Made by a program: the position numbers and the translations under genes. Below are positions 1-7,192 of a stretch of DNA of 7,192 nt, piece by piece (within the stretch, counting starts at the first letter, position 1; each line of letters starts with the position of its first letter). The notes below the pieces were generated by a model. It worked only from the letters and a program-made list of their open reading frames with translations. It was not told the origin of the DNA and did not search any database. Source of the stretch: Pseudomonadota bacterium (GTDB lineage Bacteria; Pseudomonadota; Gammaproteobacteria; Burkholderiales; Methylophilaceae); NCBI GenBank assembly GCA_023459535.1, contig JAEWTK010000019.1:1-7192 (forward strand), written 5' to 3'.

Positions 1-581
1 TCGCTCTCGGTCTCCTGCATCAAGCGGACCTTGCCCGAAAGGGCGATGTTGCCGCTATCTCTCGCATACGCCATCGCTTCCTGCCGCACCGGCGCAGAGA
101 ACATGTCATAGCCGAAGGCGCGCTGATTGCGTTCATCGAACGGCTCCAGATAGATGATCGCGCTGTAAATGTCACGCTCCCCCTCGGGCCAGACCCGGTA
201 TTGCGGAAAGCCCTCGGCCCGGATCTCTTGCGTATGCACCTGCAACTCCTCCGGCCGGATCAATTTGGTAAAACCGATGCCCTGCATGCCGCTGACGATC
301 TGATCCGCGCTGACTTGCGCGACAAAACTGCGCCACTCGTTGCGGTCTACCGTTTCAGACGCGCCAAAAAGTGCGGCTCCGCTACGCAATATCAATTGAT
401 GGGCTTCGAGGTGATCGCTGATGCGTTGCGCGATGCGTTCGGTGGCGCGCTTGAACTGCTCAACCGCGTGCTGCTCGATGGTCTGCTTCTGCTGATACGA
501 CAGCAACAGGGAAATGCACACGCCGGCAACGAGCGTTGCCCAGACCAGCAGCCTGTATATGTTCAGTCGCTTTTTCGGCAT
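1..581 (-). CDS. CHASE-domain membrane sensor protein, N-terminal part (cut by left edge)
   Basis: The first 193 residues of a signalling protein can be read; the gene runs off the left edge. It starts MPKKRLNIYR, has one hydrophobic segment at about residues 9-29 (inner-membrane anchor, cytoplasmic N-terminus), then a helical linker and a CHASE-type extracytoplasmic ligand-binding domain from about residue 60. Recognisable CHASE elements are LRSGAALF (65-72), GIGFTKLI (101-108), the GFPQYRVWP stretch (124-132), IIYLEPFDERNQRAFGYDM (142-160) and the RQEAM...SGKVRLMQ end (166-189). CHASE domains sit in front of diguanylate cyclase/phosphodiesterase or histidine kinase modules; which output follows cannot be seen here. 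The ATG at 579-581 is the only likely start, because an in-frame stop lies at 612-614 and no other start codon intervenes. The Shine-Dalgarno match is weak. It is downstream of the tRNA terminator and appears to have its own promoter at 627-654. The ligand is unknown. Confidence 0.85.
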   Translation of the reverse strand, partial: MPKKRLNIYRLLVWATLVAGVCISLLLSYQQKQTIEQHAVEQFKRATERIAQRISDHLEAHQLILRSGAALFGASETVDRNEWRSFVAQVSADQIVSGMQGIGFTKLIRPEELQVHTQEIRAEGFPQYRVWPEGERDIYSAIIYLEPFDERNQRAFGYDMFSAPVRQEAMAYARDSGNIALSGKVRLMQETES

Positions 582-626
582 GAATGATCGATGTCTTGCG
601 GGTTCCGGGCGTTAGGAGGCGATTCA

Positions 627-654
627 AGTATCCAATAAAACCACCTGATGTCAA
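627..654 (-). promoter_or_regulatory. Sigma70 promoter for the CHASE-domain gene
   Basis: On the minus strand a perfect -35 box TTGACA (654-649) is followed by a 16-nt spacer and a -10 box GATACT (632-627, 4 of 6 consensus positions). Transcription would start near 620, giving a leader of about 40 nt before the ATG at 581. It lies between the terminator at 741-777 and the gene, so the sensor gene is likely a separate transcription unit. Found by eye; no start site is proven. Confidence 0.6.
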
Positions 655-740
655 GACAAGGCGGTATACATCCAGGTCCGCTGAAAATTCCAGCGCGCGC
701 AGGAACAAGCCGCAGCCTTGCACCCAGCCTCCCCACACCA

Positions 741-777
741 GAAAAGAAAAACGGCTCAGGATTTAACCTAAGCCGTT
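741..777 (-). terminator. Intrinsic terminator after the rpoD-tRNA unit
   Basis: Minus-strand RNA would form an 11-bp stem from 777-767 and 760-750 around a 6-nt loop (761-766), followed by U5-C-U4 (750-741, overlapping the stem end). One pair is U.G in the minus-strand RNA but would be a C-A mismatch in plus-strand RNA, which shows that the hairpin works for leftward transcription. It begins 8 nt after the encoded CCA end of the tRNA, so it can end both tRNA and rpoD transcripts. Confidence 0.88.
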
Positions 778-785
778 GATTTAAA

Positions 786-864
<79 letters not shown>

Positions 865-873
865 GGTAAGAAT

Positions 874-2793
<1,920 letters not shown>

Positions 2794-2843
2794 GCTTTAC
2801 CTCAAATATTTTGTGCCGTAATTGATACTGCGGAAAACCTTGC

Positions 2844-2872
2844 ATTATACCTCAAAATCACTTCCAATTTTA
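2844..2872 (-). promoter_or_regulatory. Candidate rpoD promoter in the dnaG-rpoD gap
   Basis: The minus strand carries a perfect -10 hexamer TATAAT at 2849-2844. At a 17-nt spacer the -35 position (2872-2867) reads TAAAAT, only a poor match to TTGACA, and there is no extended -10 TG. The upstream segment is AT-rich. Initiation would fall near 2837, giving a leader of about 43 nt to the rpoD ATG with its Shine-Dalgarno site inside. Supply of sigma factor independent of rpsU readthrough would make sense, and E. coli rpoD also has internal promoters. The weak -35 keeps this tentative. Confidence 0.5.
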
Positions 2873-2935
2873 GCCCTTGCACCCACATTCCCACTGCATT
2901 TGCCACAACGCCCTGCTGCCTCGGAACACCTACAG

Positions 2936-4663
2936 CTATCGGGCATTCAACCGCTTCAAATGCTCACGCTCTTCCTCAGTCAACTGACTCAGGCTCTTTT
3001 CCCGGATACTGTCCAGTAGCATGGAATGTCTGCGTTGCGAGTAAACCTCTCTTAATTGCTTGCGCGCACCTTCAAATTCAAGAGCAAAGTCCAGATTTTC
3101 ATCCAGAAGATGCAGTTCACGCTGGATTTCGCGAATCAATCGTTCATCCAGATGCTTTTCCAACTGATGCATAATCGCAGCAGGGTTGGACTGCGGATTG
3201 TGCAAGGCAGTTTCAATGGTCATTCTCACCATGCGGTCTTCTTCCTCGTCCCCATGCAACCACTGCAAATCCTCCGCACTCGCCAGTGAAGCCTGCCGCA
3301 CCAGCATCAGCACATAACGCCGACGCAAGGAAACCGTTTTGCGCATCTGCCTGGGTGCAGATTGGCGCGACGGCTGATTCAGCGCAGGCAGCTTGATCAT
3401 GCTACGCATCTCGTCCAGCGTGATGCCCGTCAGTTCGGCAATTCTCTTGCGCAACAACAAGGCTAGACGCGGCGCCTGAATCTGCTTGAGTATGGGCTCG
3501 GCTTCGTTGAGAAACCTGACCTTGTCCTCCTGTGATTGCAGCGGATTGTCCGCGCTCAGGTGCTGAATAATGTATTGCGACAACGGCAGCGCCGTTTTCA
3601 TTGCCTCTTCAAAGGCTTCCTTGCCGAATTCGCGCACATAACTGTCCGGATCATGATTTTTCGGCAGAAACAGAAACCGCAATTGCAAGCCGTCGGTTAG
3701 CGCCGGCAGCGCATTCATCGCAGCACGCCAGGCCGCGCTGAGTCCTGCCGCATCGCCGTCAAAACAGAACACCACCTCGTCCGTCTGCCGCATCAACTTG
3801 GTGATGTGGTAAGGCGTAGTCGCTGTGCCCAGGGCAGCCACGGCATATTCGATACCGTACTGCGCCAACGCCACGACGTCCATATAGCCTTCCACCACCA
3901 GCGCCCGGCCGGCATCGCGAATCGCACGTCTAGCCAGAAACAATCCATAGAGCTCATGGCCCTTCTGGAACAGCGGGGTTTCCGGCGAGTTGTAATACTT
4001 GGGCGTATCTTCCGGGTCAATCACCCGGCCGCCGAAACCAATGACCTGGCCTTTCTGGTCGTGAATCGGAAACATGATGCGGTCGCGAAATCGGTCATAG
4101 CGCCGCCCTTGCTCGTTCTCCACCACCAGGCCAGCGGTTTGCAGCATCTCATCATCATAATGCGGGAACACACTCTGCAGATTCTGCCAGCCTTGCGGCG
4201 CATAGCCGATCTGAAACCTTGCCGCAATCTGACCGCTCAGACCACGACTTTTCAGATATTCGATGGCGCGCGGCGATTTCTTCAATTCACTTTTGTAGTA
4301 AGCGGCTGCCTGCTGCATGGTCTCCAGCAAACCGGGCACGGCTTTCTGCACTGGTTTTGAAGCGTCACGCGTTTCCTGCGGCACGATCATGCCGACCATT
4401 TTCGCCAGTTCATGCACCGCCTCGACAAAGCTCAGGCCCTGATATTCCATCAGGAATCCAATGGCAGTACCGTGGGCGCCGCAGCCGAAGCAATGGTAAA
4501 ACTGTTTGGTCGGGCTGACGGTAAAGGAAGGGGATTTCTCGTTATGAAATGGACAACAGGCAGAATAATTGGCGCCCGCCTTTTTCAGCGGGACACTCTT
4601 GTCCACCACATCGACGATATCGACGCGATTGAGCAACTCCTGGATGAAGGACTCTGGAATCAT
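2936..4663 (-). CDS. dnaG: DNA primase DnaG
   Basis: DnaG makes the short RNA primers used by the replication fork and works with the DnaB helicase. The 575-residue length fits (E. coli 581). The N-terminal CHC2 zinc-binding domain (about 1-95) shows ligands Cys37, His40, Cys58 and Cys61 in ACCPFHNEKSPSF and YHCFGCGAHG. The catalytic core (about 110-370) includes RFRDRIMFPI (191-200) and the TOPRIM motifs VVEGYMDV (256-263, Glu258) and FCFDGDAAG (299-307, Asp302 and Asp304), with DPDSYV (338-343). The C-terminal 130 or so residues, helical and divergent, match the helicase-binding domain position. The ATG at 4661-4663 gives the typical MIPESFIQ start. There is no recognisable Shine-Dalgarno sequence, and a terminator ends 20 nt upstream, so expression is probably low and depends on readthrough. 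All catalytic motifs are intact. Confidence 0.98.
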   Translation of the reverse strand: MIPESFIQELLNRVDIVDVVDKSVPLKKAGANYSACCPFHNEKSPSFTVSPTKQFYHCFGCGAHGTAIGFLMEYQGLSFVEAVHELAKMVGMIVPQETRDASKPVQKAVPGLLETMQQAAAYYKSELKKSPRAIEYLKSRGLSGQIAARFQIGYAPQGWQNLQSVFPHYDDEMLQTAGLVVENEQGRRYDRFRDRIMFPIHDQKGQVIGFGGRVIDPEDTPKYYNSPETPLFQKGHELYGLFLARRAIRDAGRALVVEGYMDVVALAQYGIEYAVAALGTATTPYHITKLMRQTDEVVFCFDGDAAGLSAAWRAAMNALPALTDGLQLRFLFLPKNHDPDSYVREFGKEAFEEAMKTALPLSQYIIQHLSADNPLQSQEDKVRFLNEAEPILKQIQAPRLALLLRKRIAELTGITLDEMRSMIKLPALNQPSRQSAPRQMRKTVSLRRRYVLMLVRQASLASAEDLQWLHGDEEEDRMVRMTIETALHNPQSNPAAIMHQLEKHLDERLIREIQRELHLLDENLDFALEFEGARKQLREVYSQRRHSMLLDSIREKSLSQLTEEEREHLKRLNAR

Positions 4664-4683
4664 AGATGATTGAATAATAGCCC

Positions 4684-4710
4684 AAAAATAAAAAAGGAGC
4701 TTTCGCTCCC
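4684..4710 (-). terminator. Intrinsic terminator/attenuator between yqeY and dnaG
   Basis: In minus-strand RNA, GGAGC (4709-4705) pairs with GCUCC (4700-4696) around a stable GAAA tetraloop, with one more G.U pair (4710/4695), and is followed by U6-A-U5 (4695-4684). It starts 43 nt after the yqeY stop and ends 20 nt before the dnaG ATG. No promoter fits between it and dnaG, so it should act as a partial terminator that lowers dnaG-rpoD transcription relative to rpsU. A terminator in the same place, before dnaG, is known in the E. coli rpsU-dnaG-rpoD operon. Confidence 0.85.
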
Positions 4711-4753
4711 ATTTAATTTACTGCTCGACCGGACCCAACTATCGAATACTGAT

Positions 4754-5200
4754 TCAGGCACCCAATCGTGCCTTGATCAGGCCGGATATCTTACCCATAT
4801 CGGCACGGCCAATCACCAGCGGCCTGATAGCCGCCATGACCTTGCCCATATCCTTGATGCCACTTGCGCCTGTGTCCGCAATCACCTTGCCAAGAATCTC
4901 ATCCAGCTCGGACTCGGTAAGTGCAGCCGGCAGATATTCCTGCAGGACGCCAACTTCAAACTTCTCGACATCCGCCAGGTCATTACGACCGGCCGCTTCA
5001 TATTGAGAGATTGAATCTCGGCGCTGCTTCAGCATCTTTTCGATGGCTTCAACGACCTGCGTATCATCCAGCTCGATACGCTCATCGACCTCACGCTGCT
5101 TGATGGCAGCCTGCAACAACCGGATAGCACCAAGCCGCGCAGTATCTTTTGCGCGCATGGCGTTTTTCATATCTTCGGTGATTCTGGCTTTAAGCGACAT
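4754..5200 (-). CDS. yqeY: YqeY family protein (GatB/YqeY domain)
   Basis: A 148-residue helical protein of the YqeY family, which shares homology with the tail domain of GatB, the amidotransferase subunit that binds tRNA. A role in tRNA binding or tRNA-dependent amidation is suggested by that homology only; the function of stand-alone YqeY is not settled. Family marks are the start MSLKARITEDMKNAMRAKD, RLLQAAIKQREVDER (27-41), QEYLPAALTESEL (87-99) and GKVMAAIRPLVIGRADMGK (119-137) near the C-terminus. I chose the ATG at 5198-5200, because it gives the family's usual length and N-terminus and has AGGT about 10 nt upstream. An in-frame TTG at 5216-5218 would add six residues and looks less likely. 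It sits between rpsU and dnaG in the same orientation, 108 nt after rpsU, and is followed by the terminator at 4684-4710. Confidence 0.93.
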   Translation of the reverse strand: MSLKARITEDMKNAMRAKDTARLGAIRLLQAAIKQREVDERIELDDTQVVEAIEKMLKQRRDSISQYEAAGRNDLADVEKFEVGVLQEYLPAALTESELDEILGKVIADTGASGIKDMGKVMAAIRPLVIGRADMGKISGLIKARLGA

Positions 5201-5232
5201 TTCAGCACTGACCTGCAAAGTTCAAAAATCAA

Positions 5233-5276
5233 GCAACACCCGGCACCCAATTTTCAATGAGCGCACAAGGTGTTGC
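5233..5276 (-). other. Inverted repeat with large loop between rpsU and yqeY
   Basis: The 8-nt arms GCAACACC (5233-5240) and GGTGTTGC (5269-5276) are perfect inverted copies separated by 28 nt. In minus-strand RNA the hairpin is followed by UUGAUUUUUG, a short interrupted U-run. It could be a weak terminator, an RNA-processing site or a 3'-end stabiliser for the rpsU message, allowing more S21 than YqeY. The large loop makes a classic intrinsic terminator doubtful. Confidence 0.4.
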
Positions 5277-5308
5277 GAAAATTCTTGAATGGCCTGGTCT
5301 TGAATTGC

Positions 5309-5521
5309 TTAGTAGAGCTTGGCTGGCAGAGTCTGGTTGCGGATGCGACGATAGTGACGCTTCACTGCAGCGGCAGCCTTGCGCTTACGCTCCCAGGTTG
5401 GCTTCTCGTAGAATTCACGAGCGCGCAAATCGGTCAGCAGACCAGTTTTTTCAATCATGCGTTTGAAGCGGCGCAGCGCTACGTCAAACGGCTCATTTTC
5501 TTTAACACGTACAGTAGACAT
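5309..5521 (-). CDS. rpsU: 30S ribosomal protein S21
   Basis: A 70-residue, very basic protein, the usual length for S21. S21 is a small 30S subunit protein that sits near the 3' end of 16S rRNA and helps translation initiation. Recognisable stretches are [18 protein letters not shown] (4-21), the [18 protein letters not shown] helix region (24-41), [18 protein letters not shown] (42-59) and the tail LPAKLY. The ATG at 5519-5521 is preceded by AAGGA about 10 nt upstream. It is the first gene of the leftward operon rpsU-yqeY-dnaG-rpoD-tRNA and is driven by the promoter at 5560-5588. The codon-level sequence is intact; nothing unusual is seen in the protein. Confidence 0.98.
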   Translation of the reverse strand: MSTVRVKENEPFDVALRRFKRMIEKTGLLTDLRAREFYEKPTWERKRKAAAAVKRHYRRIRNQTLPAKLY

Positions 5522-5534
5522 TCAGCTCAATTCC

Positions 5535-5564
5535 TTGAGGTTCTTTTGAAAAGTCTGCTATTCT
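5535..5564 (+). promoter_or_regulatory. Candidate tsaD promoter overlapping the rpsU promoter
   Basis: Plus strand: -35 TTGAGG (5535-5540, 4 of 6), spacer 18 nt, -10 TATTCT (5559-5564, 4 of 6). Start would be near 5571, with a leader of about 50 nt to the tsaD GTG. Its -10 lies on the same bases as the rpsU -10, since TATTCTA read on the other strand is TAGAATA. The match is only moderate, so strength may be low, as expected for tsaD compared with rpsU. Confidence 0.42.
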
Positions 5565-5588
5565 AGCCCCCGCTTCACTATTTATCAA
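5560..5588 (-). promoter_or_regulatory. Sigma70 promoter for rpsU operon
   Basis: Minus strand: -35 TTGATA (5588-5583, 5 of 6), spacer of exactly 17 nt, -10 TAGAAT (5565-5560, 5 of 6). Initiation would be near 5553, giving a leader of about 32 nt that includes the rpsU Shine-Dalgarno site. This is the best promoter in the window and fits a highly expressed ribosomal protein gene. A second TTGATA occurs 10 bp upstream (5598-5593), part of a direct repeat. Confidence 0.75.
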
Positions 5589-5599
5589 TCATTATCAAT
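5582..5599. repeat. Two 8-bp direct repeats, 10 bp apart
   Basis: TTATCAAT occurs at 5582-5589 and again at 5592-5599, a period of one helical turn. The first copy contains the rpsU -35 box (on the minus strand). The pair could be an operator for a regulator binding one face of the DNA, an alternative -35, or chance in AT-rich sequence. Read on the minus strand it resembles half of a Fur box, but the second half does not match. Confidence 0.4.
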
Positions 5600-5619
5600 G
5601 AGTTTTTGCATATTTCCCC

Positions 5620-6663
5620 GTGTTGATACTAGGCATTGAATCCTCCTGCGACGAAACCGGCATCGCGCTCTATGACACTGAGCGTGGCCTGTTGTCGCAT
5701 GCACTGCACTCCCAGATGGACATGCACGCTGAATACGGCGGCGTCGTCCCCGAGCTGGCATCCCGCGATCACATTCGCCGCGCACTGCCGCTGACCCGCC
5801 GCGCGCTGGATCAAGCAGGCGTAAGCCTGAGCGACATCGACGGTATCGCCTACACCCAAGGCCCCGGGCTGGCTGGCGCACTGCTGGTCGGTACCAGTAT
5901 CGCCGAATCCCTGGCCTTCACCCTCAAGGTGCCGACCATCGGTGTCCACCACCTGGAAGGACACCTGCTGGCACCGCTGCTTGAAGAAAATCCACCCAGC
6001 TTTCCTTTTATCGCGCTACTGGTTTCCGGCGGCCATACGCAACTGATGCGCGTCTCCGGCATCGGCGACTACGAACTTCTGGGCGATACGCTGGATGATG
6101 CCGCTGGCGAGGCCTTCGACAAAACCGCAAAACTGCTGGGCCTCGGCTACCCCGGCGGCCCCGCCTTGTCCAAACTTGCAGCACAAGGCAGGGCCGGCAG
6201 ATTCAAGCTACCGAGACCATTACTCAACAGCGGCGACCTGAATTTCAGCTTTAGCGGCCTGAAAACAGCTGTGCTGAGCATCGTCAACAGTGCAAAAGCC
6301 GAAACCGGCGAACTGGATGAGGCAACTAAGGCCAATATCGCCTGTGAATTCCAGGAAGCAGTGACCGAGGTGCTGACCGCCAAATGCATGGCGGCACTGC
6401 GTGAAACAGACATGGATAATCTGATTGTTTCAGGCGGAGTGGGCGCCAACGCCAGGCTAAGAGCACGTCTGAATGAAGCCACCGCTCGCAGGCTGTGCAA
6501 GGTCAGCTACCCGCGTCTTGAATTCTGCACCGACAACGGCGCGATGATTGCCTTTGCCGGCGCCATGCGCATGAAGAACCCGATTGCACCACGTGCCGGG
6601 GATGGCGATCACAGCTTTACCGTGCGCCCGCGCTGGGATCTGGCAGAACTACAAAAACCCTAG
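5620..6663 (+). CDS. tsaD: tRNA N6-threonylcarbamoyladenosine transferase TsaD
   Basis: TsaD (Kae1/Qri7 family, formerly YgjD/Gcp) transfers the threonylcarbamoyl group from threonylcarbamoyl-AMP to A37 of ANN-decoding tRNAs, working with TsaB and TsaE in the cytoplasm. The length of 347 residues fits (E. coli 337). Motifs: [10 protein letters not shown] at 5-14; metal-binding HHLEGH at 110-115 (His111, His115); [10 protein letters not shown] (133-142); [13 protein letters not shown] (156-168); [10 protein letters not shown] (174-183); [10 protein letters not shown] (209-218); [11 protein letters not shown] (271-281); and [10 protein letters not shown] (302-311), with metal ligand Asp305. The start is GTG at 5620-5622, which gives the usual N-terminus; no ATG is available in frame nearby and no clear Shine-Dalgarno precedes it. 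It is divergent from rpsU (98-nt gap) and convergent with plsY. It modifies tRNAs including the AUA-reading tRNA-Ile2 type encoded in this window. Confidence 0.98.
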   Translation: MLILGIESSCDETGIALYDTERGLLSHALHSQMDMHAEYGGVVPELASRDHIRRALPLTRRALDQAGVSLSDIDGIAYTQGPGLAGALLVGTSIAESLAFTLKVPTIGVHHLEGHLLAPLLEENPPSFPFIALLVSGGHTQLMRVSGIGDYELLGDTLDDAAGEAFDKTAKLLGLGYPGGPALSKLAAQGRAGRFKLPRPLLNSGDLNFSFSGLKTAVLSIVNSAKAETGELDEATKANIACEFQEAVTEVLTAKCMAALRETDMDNLIVSGGVGANARLRARLNEATARRLCKVSYPRLEFCTDNGAMIAFAGAMRMKNPIAPRAGDGDHSFTVRPRWDLAELQKP

Positions 6664-6669
6664 AGGCTT

Positions 6670-6713
6670 GCCTGCTTGAAGCATTTCGCTTCGATACTTC
6701 AAGTCCGACAGGC
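6670..6713. terminator. Imperfect hairpin between convergent tsaD and plsY, possible bidirectional terminator
   Basis: GCCTG-CTTGAAG (6670-6681) is the inverse of CTTCAAG (6697-6703) and CAGGC (6709-6713), with a 15-nt loop and a 5-nt bulge (6704-6708). It fills most of the 52-nt gap between the tsaD and plsY stop codons, the usual place for a shared terminator. There is no U-tract directly after either arm; leftward, a U5 run appears only inside the tsaD end (6659-6655). It may instead protect 3' ends or work with Rho. Confidence 0.42.
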
Positions 6714-6715
6714 TG

Positions 6716-7192
6716 CTAGGATTTACCCTTGCCGAATCCACCCTCGGTGCCATTCAGCAAATTACGGATATTGCTGCGATGGCGCCAGATCAGCAGCAAA
6801 GCCAGCACTACCGTCGTCGCAAAATAAGCAGCGCTCCCACCCAGCAGATTCCAGGCAAACAACGGCGAGAATGCAGCCGCCAGAATCGCAGCGAGCGATG
6901 AATAGCGCCAGATGGCAAATGCCAGAATCCAGGTCAGCAGCACCGACAAGCCCAGCCATGGCGAGATTGCCAACAGCACACCAAGCGCAGTCGCCACGCC
7001 CTTGCCGCCCTTGAAAGCGTAATAGACCGGGTAAAGATGGCCGATGAACACCGCCAGCGCCACCGAGCAAATCCAGATATCGTTCAAGCCATACCAGGCT
7101 GCAGCCCAGACTGCCAGATAGCCCTTCAACGCATCGCCAAGCAGGGTCAACAGGGCAGCCATCTTCTTGCCGCTACGCAGCACATTGGTCGC
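6716..7192 (-). CDS. plsY: Glycerol-3-phosphate acyltransferase PlsY, C-terminal part (cut by right edge)
   Basis: The visible 158 residues lack the N-terminal 40 or so of a family near 200 residues; the reading frame is open to the window end, and the ATG-like start near 7183 is really an internal GTG (Val). PlsY is an inner-membrane enzyme that acylates glycerol-3-phosphate with acyl-phosphate made by PlsX, the first step of phospholipid synthesis. Visible residues include ATNVLRSGKK (1-10), the end of the first conserved cytoplasmic motif; GHLYPVYYAFKGGKGVAT (51-68), the second; and HRSNIRNLLNGTE (138-150), the third. Hydrophobic segments at about 14-32, 39-50, 71-98 and 118-136 fit a multi-pass protein. 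It is convergent with tsaD. In E. coli plsY also neighbours tsaD. Nothing suggests that the gene is broken. Confidence 0.95.
   Translation of the reverse strand, partial: ATNVLRSGKKMAALLTLLGDALKGYLAVWAAAWYGLNDIWICSVALAVFIGHLYPVYYAFKGGKGVATALGVLLAISPWLGLSVLLTWILAFAIWRYSSLAAILAAAFSPLFAWNLLGGSAAYFATTVVLALLLIWRHRSNIRNLLNGTEGGFGKGKS

Noticed and set aside
201..587. 128-codon plus-strand frame at the left edge
   Set aside because: The opposite strand encodes a clear membrane segment and CHASE domain over the same bases; the plus-strand product has no recognisable features.
5216..5218. TTG as the yqeY start
   Set aside because: It would add six residues before the typical MSLKARI start; the ATG at 5198-5200 gives the usual family length.
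5581..5600. Fur box upstream of rpsU
   Set aside because: Only the first nine bases of the 19-base consensus match on the minus strand; the second half matches at about one position.
5609..5614. CATATT as a -10 for a leaderless tsaD transcript
   Set aside because: No acceptable -35 lies 16-18 nt upstream. The candidate at 5535-5564 is better.

Overview
The window is a chromosomal housekeeping locus of a proteobacterium, most likely a betaproteobacterium. The RpoD, DnaG (starting MIPESFIQ) and 70-residue S21 proteins read as the betaproteobacterial type. A Nitrosomonadales/Gallionellaceae-like host is only a guess. Base composition is moderately GC-rich by eye and even across the genes, apart from AT-rich intergenic gaps. 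I see no insertion sequence, phage gene, CRISPR array or other sign of horizontal transfer.

From right to left on the minus strand lies the macromolecular-synthesis cluster: rpsU (ribosomal protein S21), a YqeY/GatB-like gene, dnaG (primase) and rpoD (primary sigma factor). A tRNA gene with anticodon CAU (probably tRNA-Ile2) follows 9 nt after the rpoD stop codon. It is closed by a strong intrinsic terminator at 741-777. The cluster is punctuated by a sigma70-type promoter before rpsU (5560-5588), a large-loop inverted repeat between rpsU and yqeY, and a GNRA-loop terminator only 20 nt upstream of the dnaG ATG. A second candidate promoter with a consensus -10 lies between dnaG and rpoD. The cluster therefore links translation, replication initiation and transcription genes, with internal signals that could set different expression levels.

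On the plus strand, divergent from rpsU, lies tsaD (tRNA t6A synthesis, 5620-6663). Its candidate promoter overlaps the rpsU promoter at a near-symmetric -10 element. Convergent with tsaD is plsY (acyl-phosphate:glycerol-3-phosphate acyltransferase), cut by the right edge. The two are separated by a 52-nt gap that is mostly an imperfect hairpin. The order plsY/tsaD/rpsU/dnaG/rpoD is the one I recall from E. coli.

The left edge (1-581, minus strand) holds the start of a membrane-anchored CHASE-domain sensor protein with its own consensus -35 promoter (627-654). Its output domain lies outside the window.

Nothing here looks like an undescribed system. The points most worth checking are regulatory: the shared divergent -10, the terminator in front of dnaG, the rpoD-tRNA linkage, and the unusual D-loop and position 48 of the tRNA.
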